Shown here: positions 1 through 8,234 of the stretch, in pieces
Layout of the letters: every line of letters starts with the position of its first letter
Numbering within the stretch: position 1 is the first letter of the stretch
Source of the DNA: Pseudomonas beijingensis
Lineage (GTDB): Bacteria; Pseudomonadota; Gammaproteobacteria; Pseudomonadales; Pseudomonadaceae
Reading direction: 5' to 3'
Length of the DNA stretch: 64,000 bases
Assembly (NCBI RefSeq): GCF_030687295.1
Contig: NZ_CP117425.1
Location: 3,910,001 to 3,974,000 of the forward strand
Translations under genes and position numbers: made by a program
Notes under the pieces: generated by a model
The model's database searches: none
What the model was told of the DNA's origin: nothing
What the model saw: the letters and a program-made list of their open reading frames with translations, nothing else

Positions 1-1
1 C

Positions 2-262
<261 letters not shown>

Positions 263-289
263 CACACCACAATTGTTAATCCGGACCCA

Positions 290-413
290 TTTGTGGCGAG
301 GGGATTTATGTGGGAGCAAGGCTTGCCCGCGATGGGGGCGATGCAGTCTTTCAGAGATCAAGGCGCCTGTTTCGCGAGCAAGCTTTGCTCCCACACAAAT
401 CCCCTCGCCACAA
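290..413. repeat. Nested REP hairpin between norB and norD
   Basis: A long imperfect inverted repeat. The outer arms carry a TTGTGGCGAGGGGATTT-type sequence and its complement. Just inside is a second REP type (TGTGGGAGCAAGGCTTGC / GCTTTGCTCCCACA). Together they form one stem of about 40 bp around a short loop. It lies inside the nor operon, so it could cause partial termination or act as an mRNA-stability element. That role is inference. Confidence 0.85.
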
Positions 414-439
414 TGGGCTCGGCTTAAGAGGAAATAACC

Positions 440-2278
440 ATGGCATTCACCCTGGAGCTGGAAGAATGGGTCGGCAGTGTCTGGCACCGTTTCATCACCC
501 GCCGGGCCAGTGCCGATTTTCCGGAGGCTCGGGTCGAGCTGGTCCCCCGGCACCGTGCGCTGCAGGTGCTGTTTCGCGCCACCGGCGGTGCGCCTCACCT
601 GGGGGTGGAAGCGGTCAGCGACCGCGACCTGTTGCTGCGTCGCAACCTGTTGCAGCAGATCGCCGGCACCTGCAAGCAAGTGCCTTTGGCCTGGTGCGAT
701 GGCGATAACCTGCGGCTGCCGGCGAGCCTGGCGGCGTTCCCCGATATCGAGCTCAACCAAGAACTGTACCGCTGGCTGGCGTTGCTGGCCGCGCAGTCAG
801 GACCGATGAAGCACTGGGGGCGAGACAATCAGCGCTGGACCCTGGCCGTGCTGAAGCGCTACCCGGCGCTGCGCCCTCGCTACCGGCGGCTGGTGGACGC
901 GCACCTGTCCCTGCGTCCCGACCCGGCCACGCTCAACCCGGGCGAAGCCGCCCTGGAGCGGGCGTTGTGCCAAGCCTTGCGCGAACCGGGCAGTGTCGAA
1001 CATTTTCCCCGCAGCGAACGGGCCGCCTGGCCGTTGCCGCTGTGGCTCTACCCACCCCAACACCTGGCCAATCCCCAGGCCGCCAACCTCGAAGAGTCCG
1101 AGCAATACCTGGCCACGCCGTCCGGCGAGCAACAGGGCGGGCGCAAGCGCGCCGAGCGAATCGATGACAGCAGCCGTGACGGTGGGCTGCTGATCGTGCG
1201 CCTGGAAAACCTGTTCAGTTGGACCGAACACGTGGACCTGGATCGCTGGGCGGATGACAGCGAAGACCCGGACGCCGCTCGCGTCGCCGAGGACCTGGAT
1301 CAGTTGACCTTGTCGCGCACCCGCGTGCGCAAGGGCGGTGGCTTGAAACTGCACCTGGACCTGCCTCCGGCCGATGTGGATGACATCCCGTTGGGCGCGG
1401 GCATCCTGTTGCCGGAATGGGATTACCGCAAGCAACGCCTGCAAGACGACTTCGTCAGTCTGCAAACCTTTACCCCCCGCGATTGCCAGCCCCAGCCGTT
1501 GCCCGCACGCCTGCGAAGCTCGGCCCAGCGCCTGCGTCGCCAGTTCGAACACTTGCGCAACGATCGCCAATGGTTGCGCCAGCAAACCCAAGGTTCGGAG
1601 CTGGATCTGCAAGCCTGGCTGGACTTTCATGTCGAGCGCCAGCACGGCCAGTGCAGCGAACGCGGCCTGTTCATGGACCAGCGCCAGACCCGCCGCGACC
1701 TGGCCTGCCTGCTGCTGGCCGACTTGTCGATGTCCACCGATGCCCACCTCAACGACGAGCACCGGGTGATCGATGTGATCCGCGACAGCCTGTTGCTGTT
1801 CGGCGAAACCCTGTCGGTGCTGGGGGATGATTTCGCTTTGTACGGGTTCTCTTCCCTGCGCCGCCAGCAGGTGCGCATGCATGAGCTCAAGGCCTTCAAC
1901 CAGCGTTACGACGATCACACCCGCGGACGCATCCAGGGCCTCAAGCCCGGTTACTACACGCGCATGGGCGCAGCGATTCGCCAGGCCACGCAACGGTTGG
2001 CGGGCTGCAGGCGGCGGCGCAAATTGTTGTTGCTGCTCAGTGACGGCAAGCCCAATGACCTGGACCTTTACGAGGGACGCTACGGTGTGGAAGACACCCG
2101 CCAGGCGGTGCTTGAGGCGCGACGCGAAGGGTTGACGCCGTTCTGCATTACCATCGATCGCGAAGCGGGGGATTACCTGCCGTACATGTTCGGGGCCAAC
2201 GGCTACACCTTGATTCGCCAGCCCGAGCAACTGCCGCTGCGTCTACCGCAGTTGTACCGGCAGTTGACTCAGGATTGA
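440..2278 (+). CDS. norD: NorD, VWA-domain nitric oxide reductase activation protein
   Basis: A 612-residue protein, the usual length for NorD, required for assembly or activation of the NorCB reductase. The C-terminal third is a von Willebrand factor A domain with a MIDAS-like DLSMSTD motif near residue 430 and a second strand LLLLLSDGKPND. Such proteins pair with the MoxR-type ATPase NorQ/NirQ, which is not in this window. A GAGGAAA ribosome site sits just before ATG 440. It follows norB after a 177-bp gap filled by a REP hairpin. The call is firm from domain and position. Confidence 0.93.
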   Translation: MAFTLELEEWVGSVWHRFITRRASADFPEARVELVPRHRALQVLFRATGGAPHLGVEAVSDRDLLLRRNLLQQIAGTCKQVPLAWCDGDNLRLPASLAAFPDIELNQELYRWLALLAAQSGPMKHWGRDNQRWTLAVLKRYPALRPRYRRLVDAHLSLRPDPATLNPGEAALERALCQALREPGSVEHFPRSERAAWPLPLWLYPPQHLANPQAANLEESEQYLATPSGEQQGGRKRAERIDDSSRDGGLLIVRLENLFSWTEHVDLDRWADDSEDPDAARVAEDLDQLTLSRTRVRKGGGLKLHLDLPPADVDDIPLGAGILLPEWDYRKQRLQDDFVSLQTFTPRDCQPQPLPARLRSSAQRLRRQFEHLRNDRQWLRQQTQGSELDLQAWLDFHVERQHGQCSERGLFMDQRQTRRDLACLLLADLSMSTDAHLNDEHRVIDVIRDSLLLFGETLSVLGDDFALYGFSSLRRQQVRMHELKAFNQRYDDHTRGRIQGLKPGYYTRMGAAIRQATQRLAGCRRRRKLLLLLSDGKPNDLDLYEGRYGVEDTRQAVLEARREGLTPFCITIDREAGDYLPYMFGANGYTLIRQPEQLPLRLPQLYRQLTQD

Positions 2279-2282
2279 GGGT

Positions 2283-2483
2283 TCAGACGATGCTGCGAGG
2301 CAGCCAGAAGAACATGACGATGCAGAAGATCGTCAGTCCGACACAGAACCAACTGAAGCGCCGCAGCCGACGTTCGCTGGCCAATGCAACCTCGGCCGGC
2401 AGGGGCATGCCGCACTGGCGGCATTCGGTGGTATCGACAGGGTTGGCTCTTTGGCAATACAGGCAAGTGGGCTGCGCGCTCAT
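2283..2483 (-). CDS. DnrP-like small zinc-ribbon membrane protein
   Basis: A 66-residue protein. The N-terminal half has two CxxC pairs (CLYC and CRQC) forming a zinc ribbon. The C-terminal half is one transmembrane helix ending WLPRSIV. It overlaps the 3' end of dnr by 4 bp, so the two are co-transcribed and probably translationally coupled. A similar short gene lies between norD and dnr in other Pseudomonas and is sometimes labelled DnrP. Its function is unknown; a role next to NO sensing or quality control of membrane proteins is speculation. Confidence 0.75.
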   Translation of the reverse strand: MSAQPTCLYCQRANPVDTTECRQCGMPLPAEVALASERRLRRFSWFCVGLTIFCIVMFFWLPRSIV

Positions 2484-3163
2484 TCGAATTGCTCCAGGCG
2501 CAGGCGATCGAGAATGGCGATCTGGCGACCGTCCTGGGTGATGATTTTTTCATCGATCAGGCGCCGGATGATCCGCGAAAAGGTTTCCGGCTGGATCGAC
2601 AGGTGCCCGGCGATCAACTGCTTGGCCATCGGCAGTTCGAACTGGCTGTCGACGGTTTGCAGGCGCACCAGTTGCGTCAGCAGGTAGCGCACCACGCGGT
2701 GAGTGGCGTTTTTCAGTGACAGGGTTTCAATTTCGTTGACCCGTTGGTGCAGGCGCACGCAGAGCTTGCCGAGCAGGGCGAAGGTCAGCCGGCTGTTGCT
2801 TTGCAGCAGGCGCATGTAGGTGGCGTTGGACAGCCGATACAACTGGGTCGGACCGACGGCTTCGGCGGACGCGACGTAGTTGGGCGTGTCCATCAGCATC
2901 ATGGCTTCGGCGAAGGTCTGGCGCTCGCCGATCACCTCGAAGACTTTTTCCTGGCCGTCCGGGGTCAGCCGGTAGATTTTCACCGCCCCGGAAATCACGA
3001 AGTAAAACGCCTGCGCCGGTTCTCCCTGGCGGAACAACGGGTCGCCCTTGTCGATGCTCAGCAACTGGCTGTTGCTCATCAATTCGTCGAGCTGTTCTTC
3101 GTTCAAGGGCTCGAACAGATGATGGCTGCGCAGAATCTGGTGATGGACACGGTGGAGCACCAT
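2480..3163 (-). CDS. dnr: Dnr, NO-responsive Crp/Fnr-family regulator
   Basis: From the ATG at 3163 the product is 227 residues, matching P. aeruginosa DNR. A longer frame exists upstream, but this start has an AAGGAT ribosome site and the typical HRVHHQILRSHHLF opening. It has an N-terminal cyclic-nucleotide-like sensor domain, a dimerisation helix and a C-terminal winged helix with the recognition segment LSIQPETFSRIIRRL. It lacks the N-terminal cysteines of FNR/ANR, so it should not carry a 4Fe-4S cluster. DNR-type proteins sense NO through haem and activate nir, nor, nos and nar genes at TTGAT-N4-ATCAA sites. It is convergent with norD. Confidence 0.93.
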   Translation of the reverse strand: MVLHRVHHQILRSHHLFEPLNEEQLDELMSNSQLLSIDKGDPLFRQGEPAQAFYFVISGAVKIYRLTPDGQEKVFEVIGERQTFAEAMMLMDTPNYVASAEAVGPTQLYRLSNATYMRLLQSNSRLTFALLGKLCVRLHQRVNEIETLSLKNATHRVVRYLLTQLVRLQTVDSQFELPMAKQLIAGHLSIQPETFSRIIRRLIDEKIITQDGRQIAILDRLRLEQFE

Positions 3164-3201
3164 GGCATGGATCCTTGTAGTGGCGAAAGAAGTGAGCGGG
3201 G

Positions 3202-3291
3202 TCAGACCAGGCTCAGGGACAGGCCGCTGGCAAGCGCCAGGACGCAGGTGAGCACGACGAACCAGGTGAGCGGCAGAACGACGGATTTCAT
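3202..3291 (-). CDS. Putative 29-residue membrane microprotein upstream of dnr
   Basis: A short frame starts at the ATG at 3291 and stops at 3202, 38 bp before the dnr start and on the same strand. The product is almost entirely one hydrophobic helix, beginning MKSVVLPLTWFVVLTCV and ending LSLSLV. The ribosome site is weak (GGGG about 7 bases upstream). It could be a real single-pass microprotein or a leader peptide affecting dnr translation. It could also be a chance frame in GC-rich DNA. I do not recognise a family. Confidence 0.4.
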   Translation of the reverse strand: MKSVVLPLTWFVVLTCVLALASGLSLSLV

Positions 3292-3497
3292 GGATGACCC
3301 CGGCAACAAAGGTAATGCCGTGCCTGAGCAAGAGCCGGGCCAGGCTTGGGTGCTTTGATTCGTGGGGCGTTGGGGCTGGTGAGGGTAGAAATGACCCTGG
3401 CGCAATAGGGTTAAAACGACCATGACCGGGTCATAAATACCCCGTTCGACTACAGTCCCTGTGGGAGCACAATGCTGTACACAAAAGAAGTGATGGA

Positions 3498-3633
3498 CCT
3501 GTGGCGAGGGAGCTTGCTCCCGCTCGGCTGCGAAGCAGTCGTAAACCGGCGGGTGCGGAGTGTCTGATGCTCCGCATTTGGCGGGTTTAGGGGCCGCTTC
3601 GCGGCCCAGCGGGAGCAAGCTCCCTCGCCACGG
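3498..3633. repeat. REP inverted repeat between dnr leader and nnrS
   Basis: The arms are CCTGTGGCGAGGGAGC (left) and GCTCCCTCGCCACGG (right), with an internal second pair around GGGGCCGC/GCGGCCC. This hairpin fills most of the 535-bp gap between the dnr leader region and nnrS. The rest of the gap (3292-3497) holds AT-richer sequence that probably carries the dnr promoter. I found no clear ANR box there. Confidence 0.8.
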
Positions 3634-3729
3634 GTTTATCGAATGCCTTAAGTGAGCTCCCACAATGACCCAGTTCGGCAAGCCCCTTGCAAGTGCCTGT
3701 TCGAGGCGGGAGGTTGCCGATGCGCTGGC

Positions 3730-3743
3730 TTGATCTGAGACAA
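3730..3743 (+). promoter_or_regulatory. Candidate ANR/Dnr box upstream of nnrS
   Basis: TTGAT-CTGA-GACAA, a full left half-site and a partial right half-site of the TTGAT-N4-ATCAA consensus, about 90 bp before the nnrS ATG. Dnr control of nnrS would fit its role. The degenerate right half makes this tentative. Confidence 0.45.
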
Positions 3744-3826
3744 GGCCTGCTGGCGTCGATAGCCGATCATTCGAACCCTGGTTTGTCGTACCTCGCTGAC
3801 GGTTTGGCGAGGCAAAGGAGTGATGT

Positions 3827-5017
3827 ATGCAAGTGCTTGACCGTCGCAAGGCCATGGCCATCGCGCCGCTGTGGCGCCTGGCGTTTCGGCCGTTCTTTCT
3901 GGCCGGTTGCGTGCTGGCGCTGCTGGCCATTCCCTTTTGGCTCGCGGCGTTTACCGGGCGCTTGTCGACCTGGCAGCCGGCCGGCGGCTGGTTGGCCTGG
4001 CACCGACATGAATTGTTGTTCGGCTTCGGCCTGGCGATCATCGCCGGGTTCCTGCTGACGGCGGTGCAAACCTGGACCGGCACCCCGGGGCTCAGTGGCA
4101 AGCGCTTGGCCGCGCTGGCGTCGCTGTGGCTCGGCGCGCGGCTGGCCTGGCTGGTCGATGCGCCCTGGCCGTTGCTGACGCTGCTGGAGTTGGGTTTTGC
4201 CCTGGCGGTCGCTGTGTTGATGGGCGTGACGTTGTGGCGTGTGCGGCAGAAGCGCAATTACCCGATTGTCCTGGTATTGCTGTTGTTGGCCGCCGCCGAT
4301 GGGTTATCCGTGTATGGCCTGGTGCAGCACAACGAAGGCTTGCAGCGCCAGAGCGTGCTCACCGGCCTGTGGCTGGTGGCGGCGATGATGGGGTTGATCG
4401 GCGGGCGCGTGATTCCATTCTTTACCCAGCGCGGCCTTGGGCGGGTCGAGGGCGTGGCCCCTTGGCCGTGGCTCGATCGCTTGTTGCTGGCGGGTGCGGC
4501 GCTGGTGGCGTTGTTATATGCCTTCGGTCCGGCGCTGGTGGCCAGCGCCTGGGTCGGCCTGTTGTTCGCCGCGTTGGCGGTGGGTCACGGGATTCGACTG
4601 GTGCGTTGGCATGATCGGGACTTGTGGCGGGTGCCGCTGCTGTGGTCGTTGCACCTGGCCTACGCTTGGCTGGCGGTGGCCTGCCTGGGCATGGCGCTGT
4701 GGCACTTCGGGATGCCGGTGAACCCGAGCCTGGCGGTGCACAGCCTGACCATCGGTGCCATGGCCGGTTTGATCCTGGCGATGATTGCCCGCGTCAGCCT
4801 GGGCCATACTGGGCGAGCCCTGGAGCCACCGGCGGGCATGACCCTGGCCTTTATCCTGCTGAACGTGGCGTGCCTGAGCCGTGTGCTGTTGGTGCTGCTG
4901 TTGCCGCTGGCTGGGCTGTGGCTGGCGGCGCTGTGTTGGACATTGGCGTTCGGCCTCTACGCTTGGCGTTATGGCCCGATGCTGTTGCAGACCCGGGTGG
5001 ATGGGCATCCGGGATGA
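3827..5017 (+). CDS. nnrS: NnrS family haem-copper membrane protein
   Basis: A 396-residue polytopic membrane protein with about twelve hydrophobic segments. The N-terminal signature LWRLAFRPFFLAG and the internal GRVIPFFTQRGLG are characteristic of NnrS. NnrS binds haem and copper, is widespread in denitrifiers and helps protect cells against NO and iron-nitrosyl stress; its exact reaction is unresolved. The start at 3827 has an AAAGGAG ribosome site. It is followed after 22 bp by a small membrane gene, suggesting a two-gene operon. Confidence 0.93.
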   Translation: MQVLDRRKAMAIAPLWRLAFRPFFLAGCVLALLAIPFWLAAFTGRLSTWQPAGGWLAWHRHELLFGFGLAIIAGFLLTAVQTWTGTPGLSGKRLAALASLWLGARLAWLVDAPWPLLTLLELGFALAVAVLMGVTLWRVRQKRNYPIVLVLLLLAAADGLSVYGLVQHNEGLQRQSVLTGLWLVAAMMGLIGGRVIPFFTQRGLGRVEGVAPWPWLDRLLLAGAALVALLYAFGPALVASAWVGLLFAALAVGHGIRLVRWHDRDLWRVPLLWSLHLAYAWLAVACLGMALWHFGMPVNPSLAVHSLTIGAMAGLILAMIARVSLGHTGRALEPPAGMTLAFILLNVACLSRVLLVLLLPLAGLWLAALCWTLAFGLYAWRYGPMLLQTRVDGHPG

Positions 5018-5039
5018 GTCGATGGGGCGGAGGGGATCG

Positions 5040-5480
5040 ATGATGTACGGGGTCTTGCTGGTCACGCACCTGTTGGCGGCGATCGCCTTCATTGGCACGC
5101 TGTTTTTTGAGGTGTTCATCTGGCATGCCGCCCGCCGGCCTTTGACGCAGATCGTCAGGGAAGGCGCTGATCAGGCGATTGCCCAGCGCTCGCGGCATGT
5201 ACTGCATGGCGTGGTGCTGGTGTTGTACGGCGCCGGCCTGGCCCTGGCCTGGCAACATCGCGGCGCATTGAGCCAGCCGTTGAGCAACAGCTTCGGCCTG
5301 CTGCTGAGCCTGAAGATCCTGCTGGCGCTGAGCATCGTCGGGCACTATGTGTGGCTGGCGTACTGGCTCAAGCGCGGCTGCCTGACACCCAGCCGCGCCT
5401 GCTGGCTGCGGCGCAGTATCCTGGGGCACATGGTACTGATCGTGGTGTTGGCGAAGGCGATGTTCTATTGGCAGTTTTGA
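5040..5480 (+). CDS. CopD/DUF2269-like small four-helix membrane protein
   Basis: A 146-residue protein starting at ATG 5040 (a second ATG follows directly). It has four predicted transmembrane helices, histidines at helix ends (THLLAAIAFIGTLFFEVFIWH, VLHG, VGHYVW) and a short basic C-terminus. The pattern resembles CopD-like or DUF2269 haem-binding membrane proteins. It sits 22 bp behind nnrS, so a shared role with NnrS in haem, copper or NO handling is likely but inferred. No specific symbol is justified. Confidence 0.65.
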   Translation: MMYGVLLVTHLLAAIAFIGTLFFEVFIWHAARRPLTQIVREGADQAIAQRSRHVLHGVVLVLYGAGLALAWQHRGALSQPLSNSFGLLLSLKILLALSIVGHYVWLAYWLKRGCLTPSRACWLRRSILGHMVLIVVLAKAMFYWQF

Positions 5481-5543
5481 GCAAGAGGGTGAAAGCCAGC
5501 ACTTGATTCATGGGGGTTGCAAAACAGGCTGGACACCACCAAT

Positions 5544-5641
5544 CCCCTGTGGGAGCGAGCTTGCTCGCGATGGCGTCGGATCAGTCAGTATTGAGTTTTC
5601 TGATCCACCGCTATCGCGAGCAAGCTCGCTCCCACAAGGGG
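5544..5641. repeat. REP doublet (BIME)
   Basis: Two oppositely oriented REP cores, CCCCTGTGGGAGCGAGCTTG and its complement, flank a unique loop of about 45 bp. It lies between the convergent nnrS operon and dnrN and may act as a bidirectional terminator. Confidence 0.85.
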
Positions 5642-5658
5642 TATGCAGTGCTTGATGG

Positions 5659-6336
5659 TCAGCGAGCGGGCTTCATCGCATTGACGAACAACACATTGTT
5701 TTCCAGGTGGATGTGCTGCATCAGGTCGTCGCGAAACTCCACCAGCCCGCGGTACAGGGCGCGCCAGGTGTTGCAGGCGTCGGAGGGCGGGGTGATCTGG
5801 TCGGTCAGGGCGAGCATGGTTTCCAGGGCTTCACCGTGCTGGTCGTGTTCATAGCGCAGGACCTGGATCGGCGCCGAGGCCCGTTCGCCCAGGCCCTGCT
5901 GCAGCATCGGGAACAGCACCTGTTCTTCCTTGAGCATGTGGCCTTCGAGTTCCTGATACATGTCCTGCAAGTGATCGGCCAGGCCGTTGGGGCAACTGGC
6001 CCGGGCACCATGGACCTGTTCGACGCGCCGGGCCAGGCGGATCAATTCCGGCAGCTGTTCGCGGTGGCGCGCGTGGTAGCGTTCCAGGATGTGGGCGATC
6101 AACAGCGCCTGGGGCTCGTCGCGCCAGTCATGGCCCAGTTCCCCGGCGGCTTGCAAGGTGCTGAGGGCATCGGCGATCAGCAGCGGGTTGAGGCCTTTGC
6201 CCAGCGCGGCTTCGCGCAAGGATTTTTGCCCACCGCAGCAGAAGTCGAGGTTGTAATGATGGAAGGTGCGGGTCGCACCGGGAATGTCGCAGGCCAGTTG
6301 GCCCAGGCTTTGTTCCAGCAGGTCGAGGCTCATCAT
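5659..6336 (-). CDS. dnrN: DnrN/YtfE/ScdA-type di-iron Fe-S cluster repair protein
   Basis: A 225-residue protein from ATG 6336 (AAGGAAA ribosome site). The N-terminal ScdA domain contains the HHYNLDFCCGG motif. The C-terminal hemerythrin-like bundle supplies di-iron ligands in HILERYHARHREQLPEL, LEGHMLKEEQVLFPML, YEHDQHGE and HIHLENNVLF. This family repairs iron-sulfur clusters damaged by NO and oxidants and can release NO from iron-nitrosyl species. A -24/-12 promoter and NorR-like repeats upstream, with norR divergent, predict direct NO induction through NorR. Confidence 0.93.
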   Translation of the reverse strand: MMSLDLLEQSLGQLACDIPGATRTFHHYNLDFCCGGQKSLREAALGKGLNPLLIADALSTLQAAGELGHDWRDEPQALLIAHILERYHARHREQLPELIRLARRVEQVHGARASCPNGLADHLQDMYQELEGHMLKEEQVLFPMLQQGLGERASAPIQVLRYEHDQHGEALETMLALTDQITPPSDACNTWRALYRGLVEFRDDLMQHIHLENNVLFVNAMKPAR

Positions 6337-6381
6337 GTTTCCTTGGGTTGAATCCCGGGGAGGGACAGATGGGCACTCTCT

Positions 6382-6398
6382 TTGCAGCCGGCGTGCCA
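6382..6398 (-). promoter_or_regulatory. Sigma-54 (-24/-12) promoter of dnrN
   Basis: Read on the minus strand the sequence is TGGCACG-CCGG-CTGCAAA. This matches the RpoN consensus TGGCACG-N4-TTGCA with GG and GC exactly 10 bases apart. The -12 GC is about 48 bp before the dnrN ATG, suggesting a short leader. An RpoN promoter requires an AAA+ activator, and norR is the adjacent divergent gene. Confidence 0.85.
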
Positions 6399-6436
6399 AA
6401 TATAACTAACTGAAAACTAAGCCTTAAATTTTTTAC

Positions 6437-6485
6437 AGGGTGATTGTCACCCTGACTGTGAAGGGTCAAACGAACCCTGGAGGGT
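6437..6485. promoter_or_regulatory. Three candidate NorR enhancer sites
   Basis: Three inverted repeats built from AGGGT/ACCCT arms occur in 49 bp. The first is the perfect AGGGTGATTGTCACCCT at 6437-6453. The second has ACCCT at 6449-6453 and AGGGT at 6462-6466. The third is ACCCT-GG-AGGGT at 6474-6485. They lie just upstream of the dnrN sigma-54 promoter. The third overlaps the norR ribosome-binding GGAGG, which would allow autorepression. E. coli NorR also uses three clustered sites; assignment to NorR here is inference. Confidence 0.65.
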
Positions 6486-6495
6486 CATCACTACC

Positions 6496-8028
6496 ATGCT
6501 GCGTGAAAGCCTGGCCGCCGACCTGATCGTCGAGCTGCCCAATGCGGTGCGATTGCAGCGCCTGGTGCAGACCCTGCGCGAATACTTCAACAGTGGCGCC
6601 GTGGGGTTGCTGCGCCTGGACGACGACAGCCTCAGGCCCGTGGCCACAGTGGGCCTGGTCCACGAGGCGCTGGGACGACGCTTCGTGATTGCCCAGCACC
6701 CGCGCCTGGCGGCGATCATGGCCTCGCGCGAACCCACCTGGTTCGAACCGGACAGTCGTTTGCCGGATCCTTATGACGGCTTGCTCGACAACCACGTCGG
6801 TGAACCCCTGCCGGTGCATGACTGCATGGGCGTGAGCCTGTACGTGGAAGGCCGGCTCTGGGGTGCGATCACCCTGGATGCGTTGCACGCCGGCACCTTC
6901 GACAGCCGCGCCCGGGAGGAACTCAAGCGCTGCACGCTGCAGATCGAGGCGGCGGTGAGGGTCACTCGACTTGAACAGGAAAACCGTAGCCTGCGGGCAT
7001 CGCGCAGCGACCAGACCGACCTGCGCTTGCCAGCCGAGGAGGGCGAGATCCTTGGGCGCAGCGAAGGTTTGCAGCAATTGCTCAACGAGCTGGATGTGCT
7101 GGCCGACTCCGAATTGCCGGTGCTATTGCTGGGGGAAACCGGTGTGGGCAAGGAGCTGTTCGCCCGCCGCCTGCATCGCTTGTCCCGGCGCGGTCACAAG
7201 CCGCTGGTCCAGGTCAACTGCGCAGCATTGCCCGAGTCCCTGGCCGAAAGCGAGTTGTTCGGCCACGTCAAAGGTGCGTTCTCCGGGGCGACCACCGACC
7301 GCGCCGGGCGTTTCGATGCGGCCAATGGCGGCACGCTGTTTCTCGATGAGGTCGGTGAGTTGCCGTTGAGTGTGCAGGCCAAGTTGCTGCGCACCCTGCA
7401 GAACGGTGAGATCCAGCGCTTGGGGGCGGACAAGCCGTTGCACGTCGATGTGCGGATCATCGCCGCCACCAACCGGCACTTGCCCGACAGCATTCGCGAC
7501 GGGCTGTTTCGCGCCGACCTGTACCACCGGCTTTCGGTCTACCCGGTGCCGATCCCGCCGCTGCGTGAGCGTGGCCACGATGTGTTGATGCTGGCCGGAC
7601 ACTTTCTCGAACTGAACCGCACACGCCTGGGCTTGCGCGGCTTGCGCCTGTCACCGGCGGCCGAACAGGCGTTGTTGGCGTACAGTTGGCCCGGCAATGT
7701 GCGGGAGCTGGAGCACGTCATCAGTCGCGCGGCGTTAAAGCAACTGAGCCGCGGTGCCAGTCGCAGCCTGATCATGACCCTGGAGCCGCAGGTGCTGGAC
7801 CTGGACGTCAACGCTAACACCGCCACGGCCCATGCGTTGCTGGAGGCGCCCCCGGAGGCGCTCGATGCACCGATCCAGCCGTTGAGCGAAGCCGTCGATG
7901 GTTGTCAGCGACAGGCGATCCTCAACGCCCTGGAGCGTTGCGGGCAGAACTGGGCGGGGGCGGCGCGGTTGTTGGAGGTGGATCCGAGCAACTTGCATAA
8001 GCTGGCGCGGCGGTTGGGGCTTAAGTAG
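6496..8028 (+). CDS. norR: NorR, NO-sensing sigma-54-dependent activator
   Basis: A 510-residue protein with the NorR layout. An N-terminal GAF domain (about 1-175) binds a non-haem iron that senses NO. The AAA+ domain (about 190-420) has Walker A GETGVGKE, the sigma-54 contact GAFSGA and Walker [15 protein letters not shown]-terminal Fis-type helix-turn-helix ends [12 protein letters not shown]. Its divergent partner is dnrN rather than norVW or hmp, so NO-triggered Fe-S repair is the likely main target. The start at 6496 follows GGAGG, with a spacing of about 12 bases that is long for an efficient site. Confidence 0.92.
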   Translation: MLRESLAADLIVELPNAVRLQRLVQTLREYFNSGAVGLLRLDDDSLRPVATVGLVHEALGRRFVIAQHPRLAAIMASREPTWFEPDSRLPDPYDGLLDNHVGEPLPVHDCMGVSLYVEGRLWGAITLDALHAGTFDSRAREELKRCTLQIEAAVRVTRLEQENRSLRASRSDQTDLRLPAEEGEILGRSEGLQQLLNELDVLADSELPVLLLGETGVGKELFARRLHRLSRRGHKPLVQVNCAALPESLAESELFGHVKGAFSGATTDRAGRFDAANGGTLFLDEVGELPLSVQAKLLRTLQNGEIQRLGADKPLHVDVRIIAATNRHLPDSIRDGLFRADLYHRLSVYPVPIPPLRERGHDVLMLAGHFLELNRTRLGLRGLRLSPAAEQALLAYSWPGNVRELEHVISRAALKQLSRGASRSLIMTLEPQVLDLDVNANTATAHALLEAPPEALDAPIQPLSEAVDGCQRQAILNALERCGQNWAGAARLLEVDPSNLHKLARRLGLK

Positions 8029-8057
8029 CCGTTGATCTGTTAGACCGCGTTGCCTTC

Positions 8058-8136
8058 ATCGCGAGCAAGCTCGCTCCCACAGGTGATCTGCTGTGTTCAC
8101 AAGTCCCCTGTGGGAGCGAGCTTGCTCGCGATAGCG
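8058..8136. repeat. REP doublet downstream of norR
   Basis: Two REP cores in opposite orientation, ATCGCGAGCAAGCTCGCTCC and its complement, around a short spacer that includes ATCTGCTGTGTTCACAAG. It lies just beyond the norR stop and upstream of the pdxH promoter. Confidence 0.85.
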
Positions 8137-8164
8137 CCCTTCAATTCACCACAAGAACCGGCAT

Positions 8165-8178
8165 TGACGACGATCAAG
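8165..8178 (+). promoter_or_regulatory. Candidate ANR/Dnr box upstream of pdxH
   Basis: TTGAC-GACG-ATCAA is a near-perfect FNR-family site centred 63 bp before the pdxH ATG. If it acts as a class II site, transcription would begin around 8213, with CACACT at 8201-8206 as a weak -10 element. Confidence 0.6.
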
Positions 8179-8234
8179 GCCCGGCAACCCGGCCGACTCC
8201 ACACTGGCCCAAACCCATTGTGGAGATCACCCTC

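Noticed and set aside
797..2230. A 477-codon open frame on the minus strand opposite norD
   Set aside because: It mirrors norD, whose VWA motifs are clear; the antisense product is low in complexity and lacks a ribosome site.
3292..3826. Expected small RNA rsmY near dnr, as in P. aeruginosa
   Set aside because: I looked for the TGTAAGC-type upstream element and clustered GGA loops and found none; this gap holds a REP hairpin instead.
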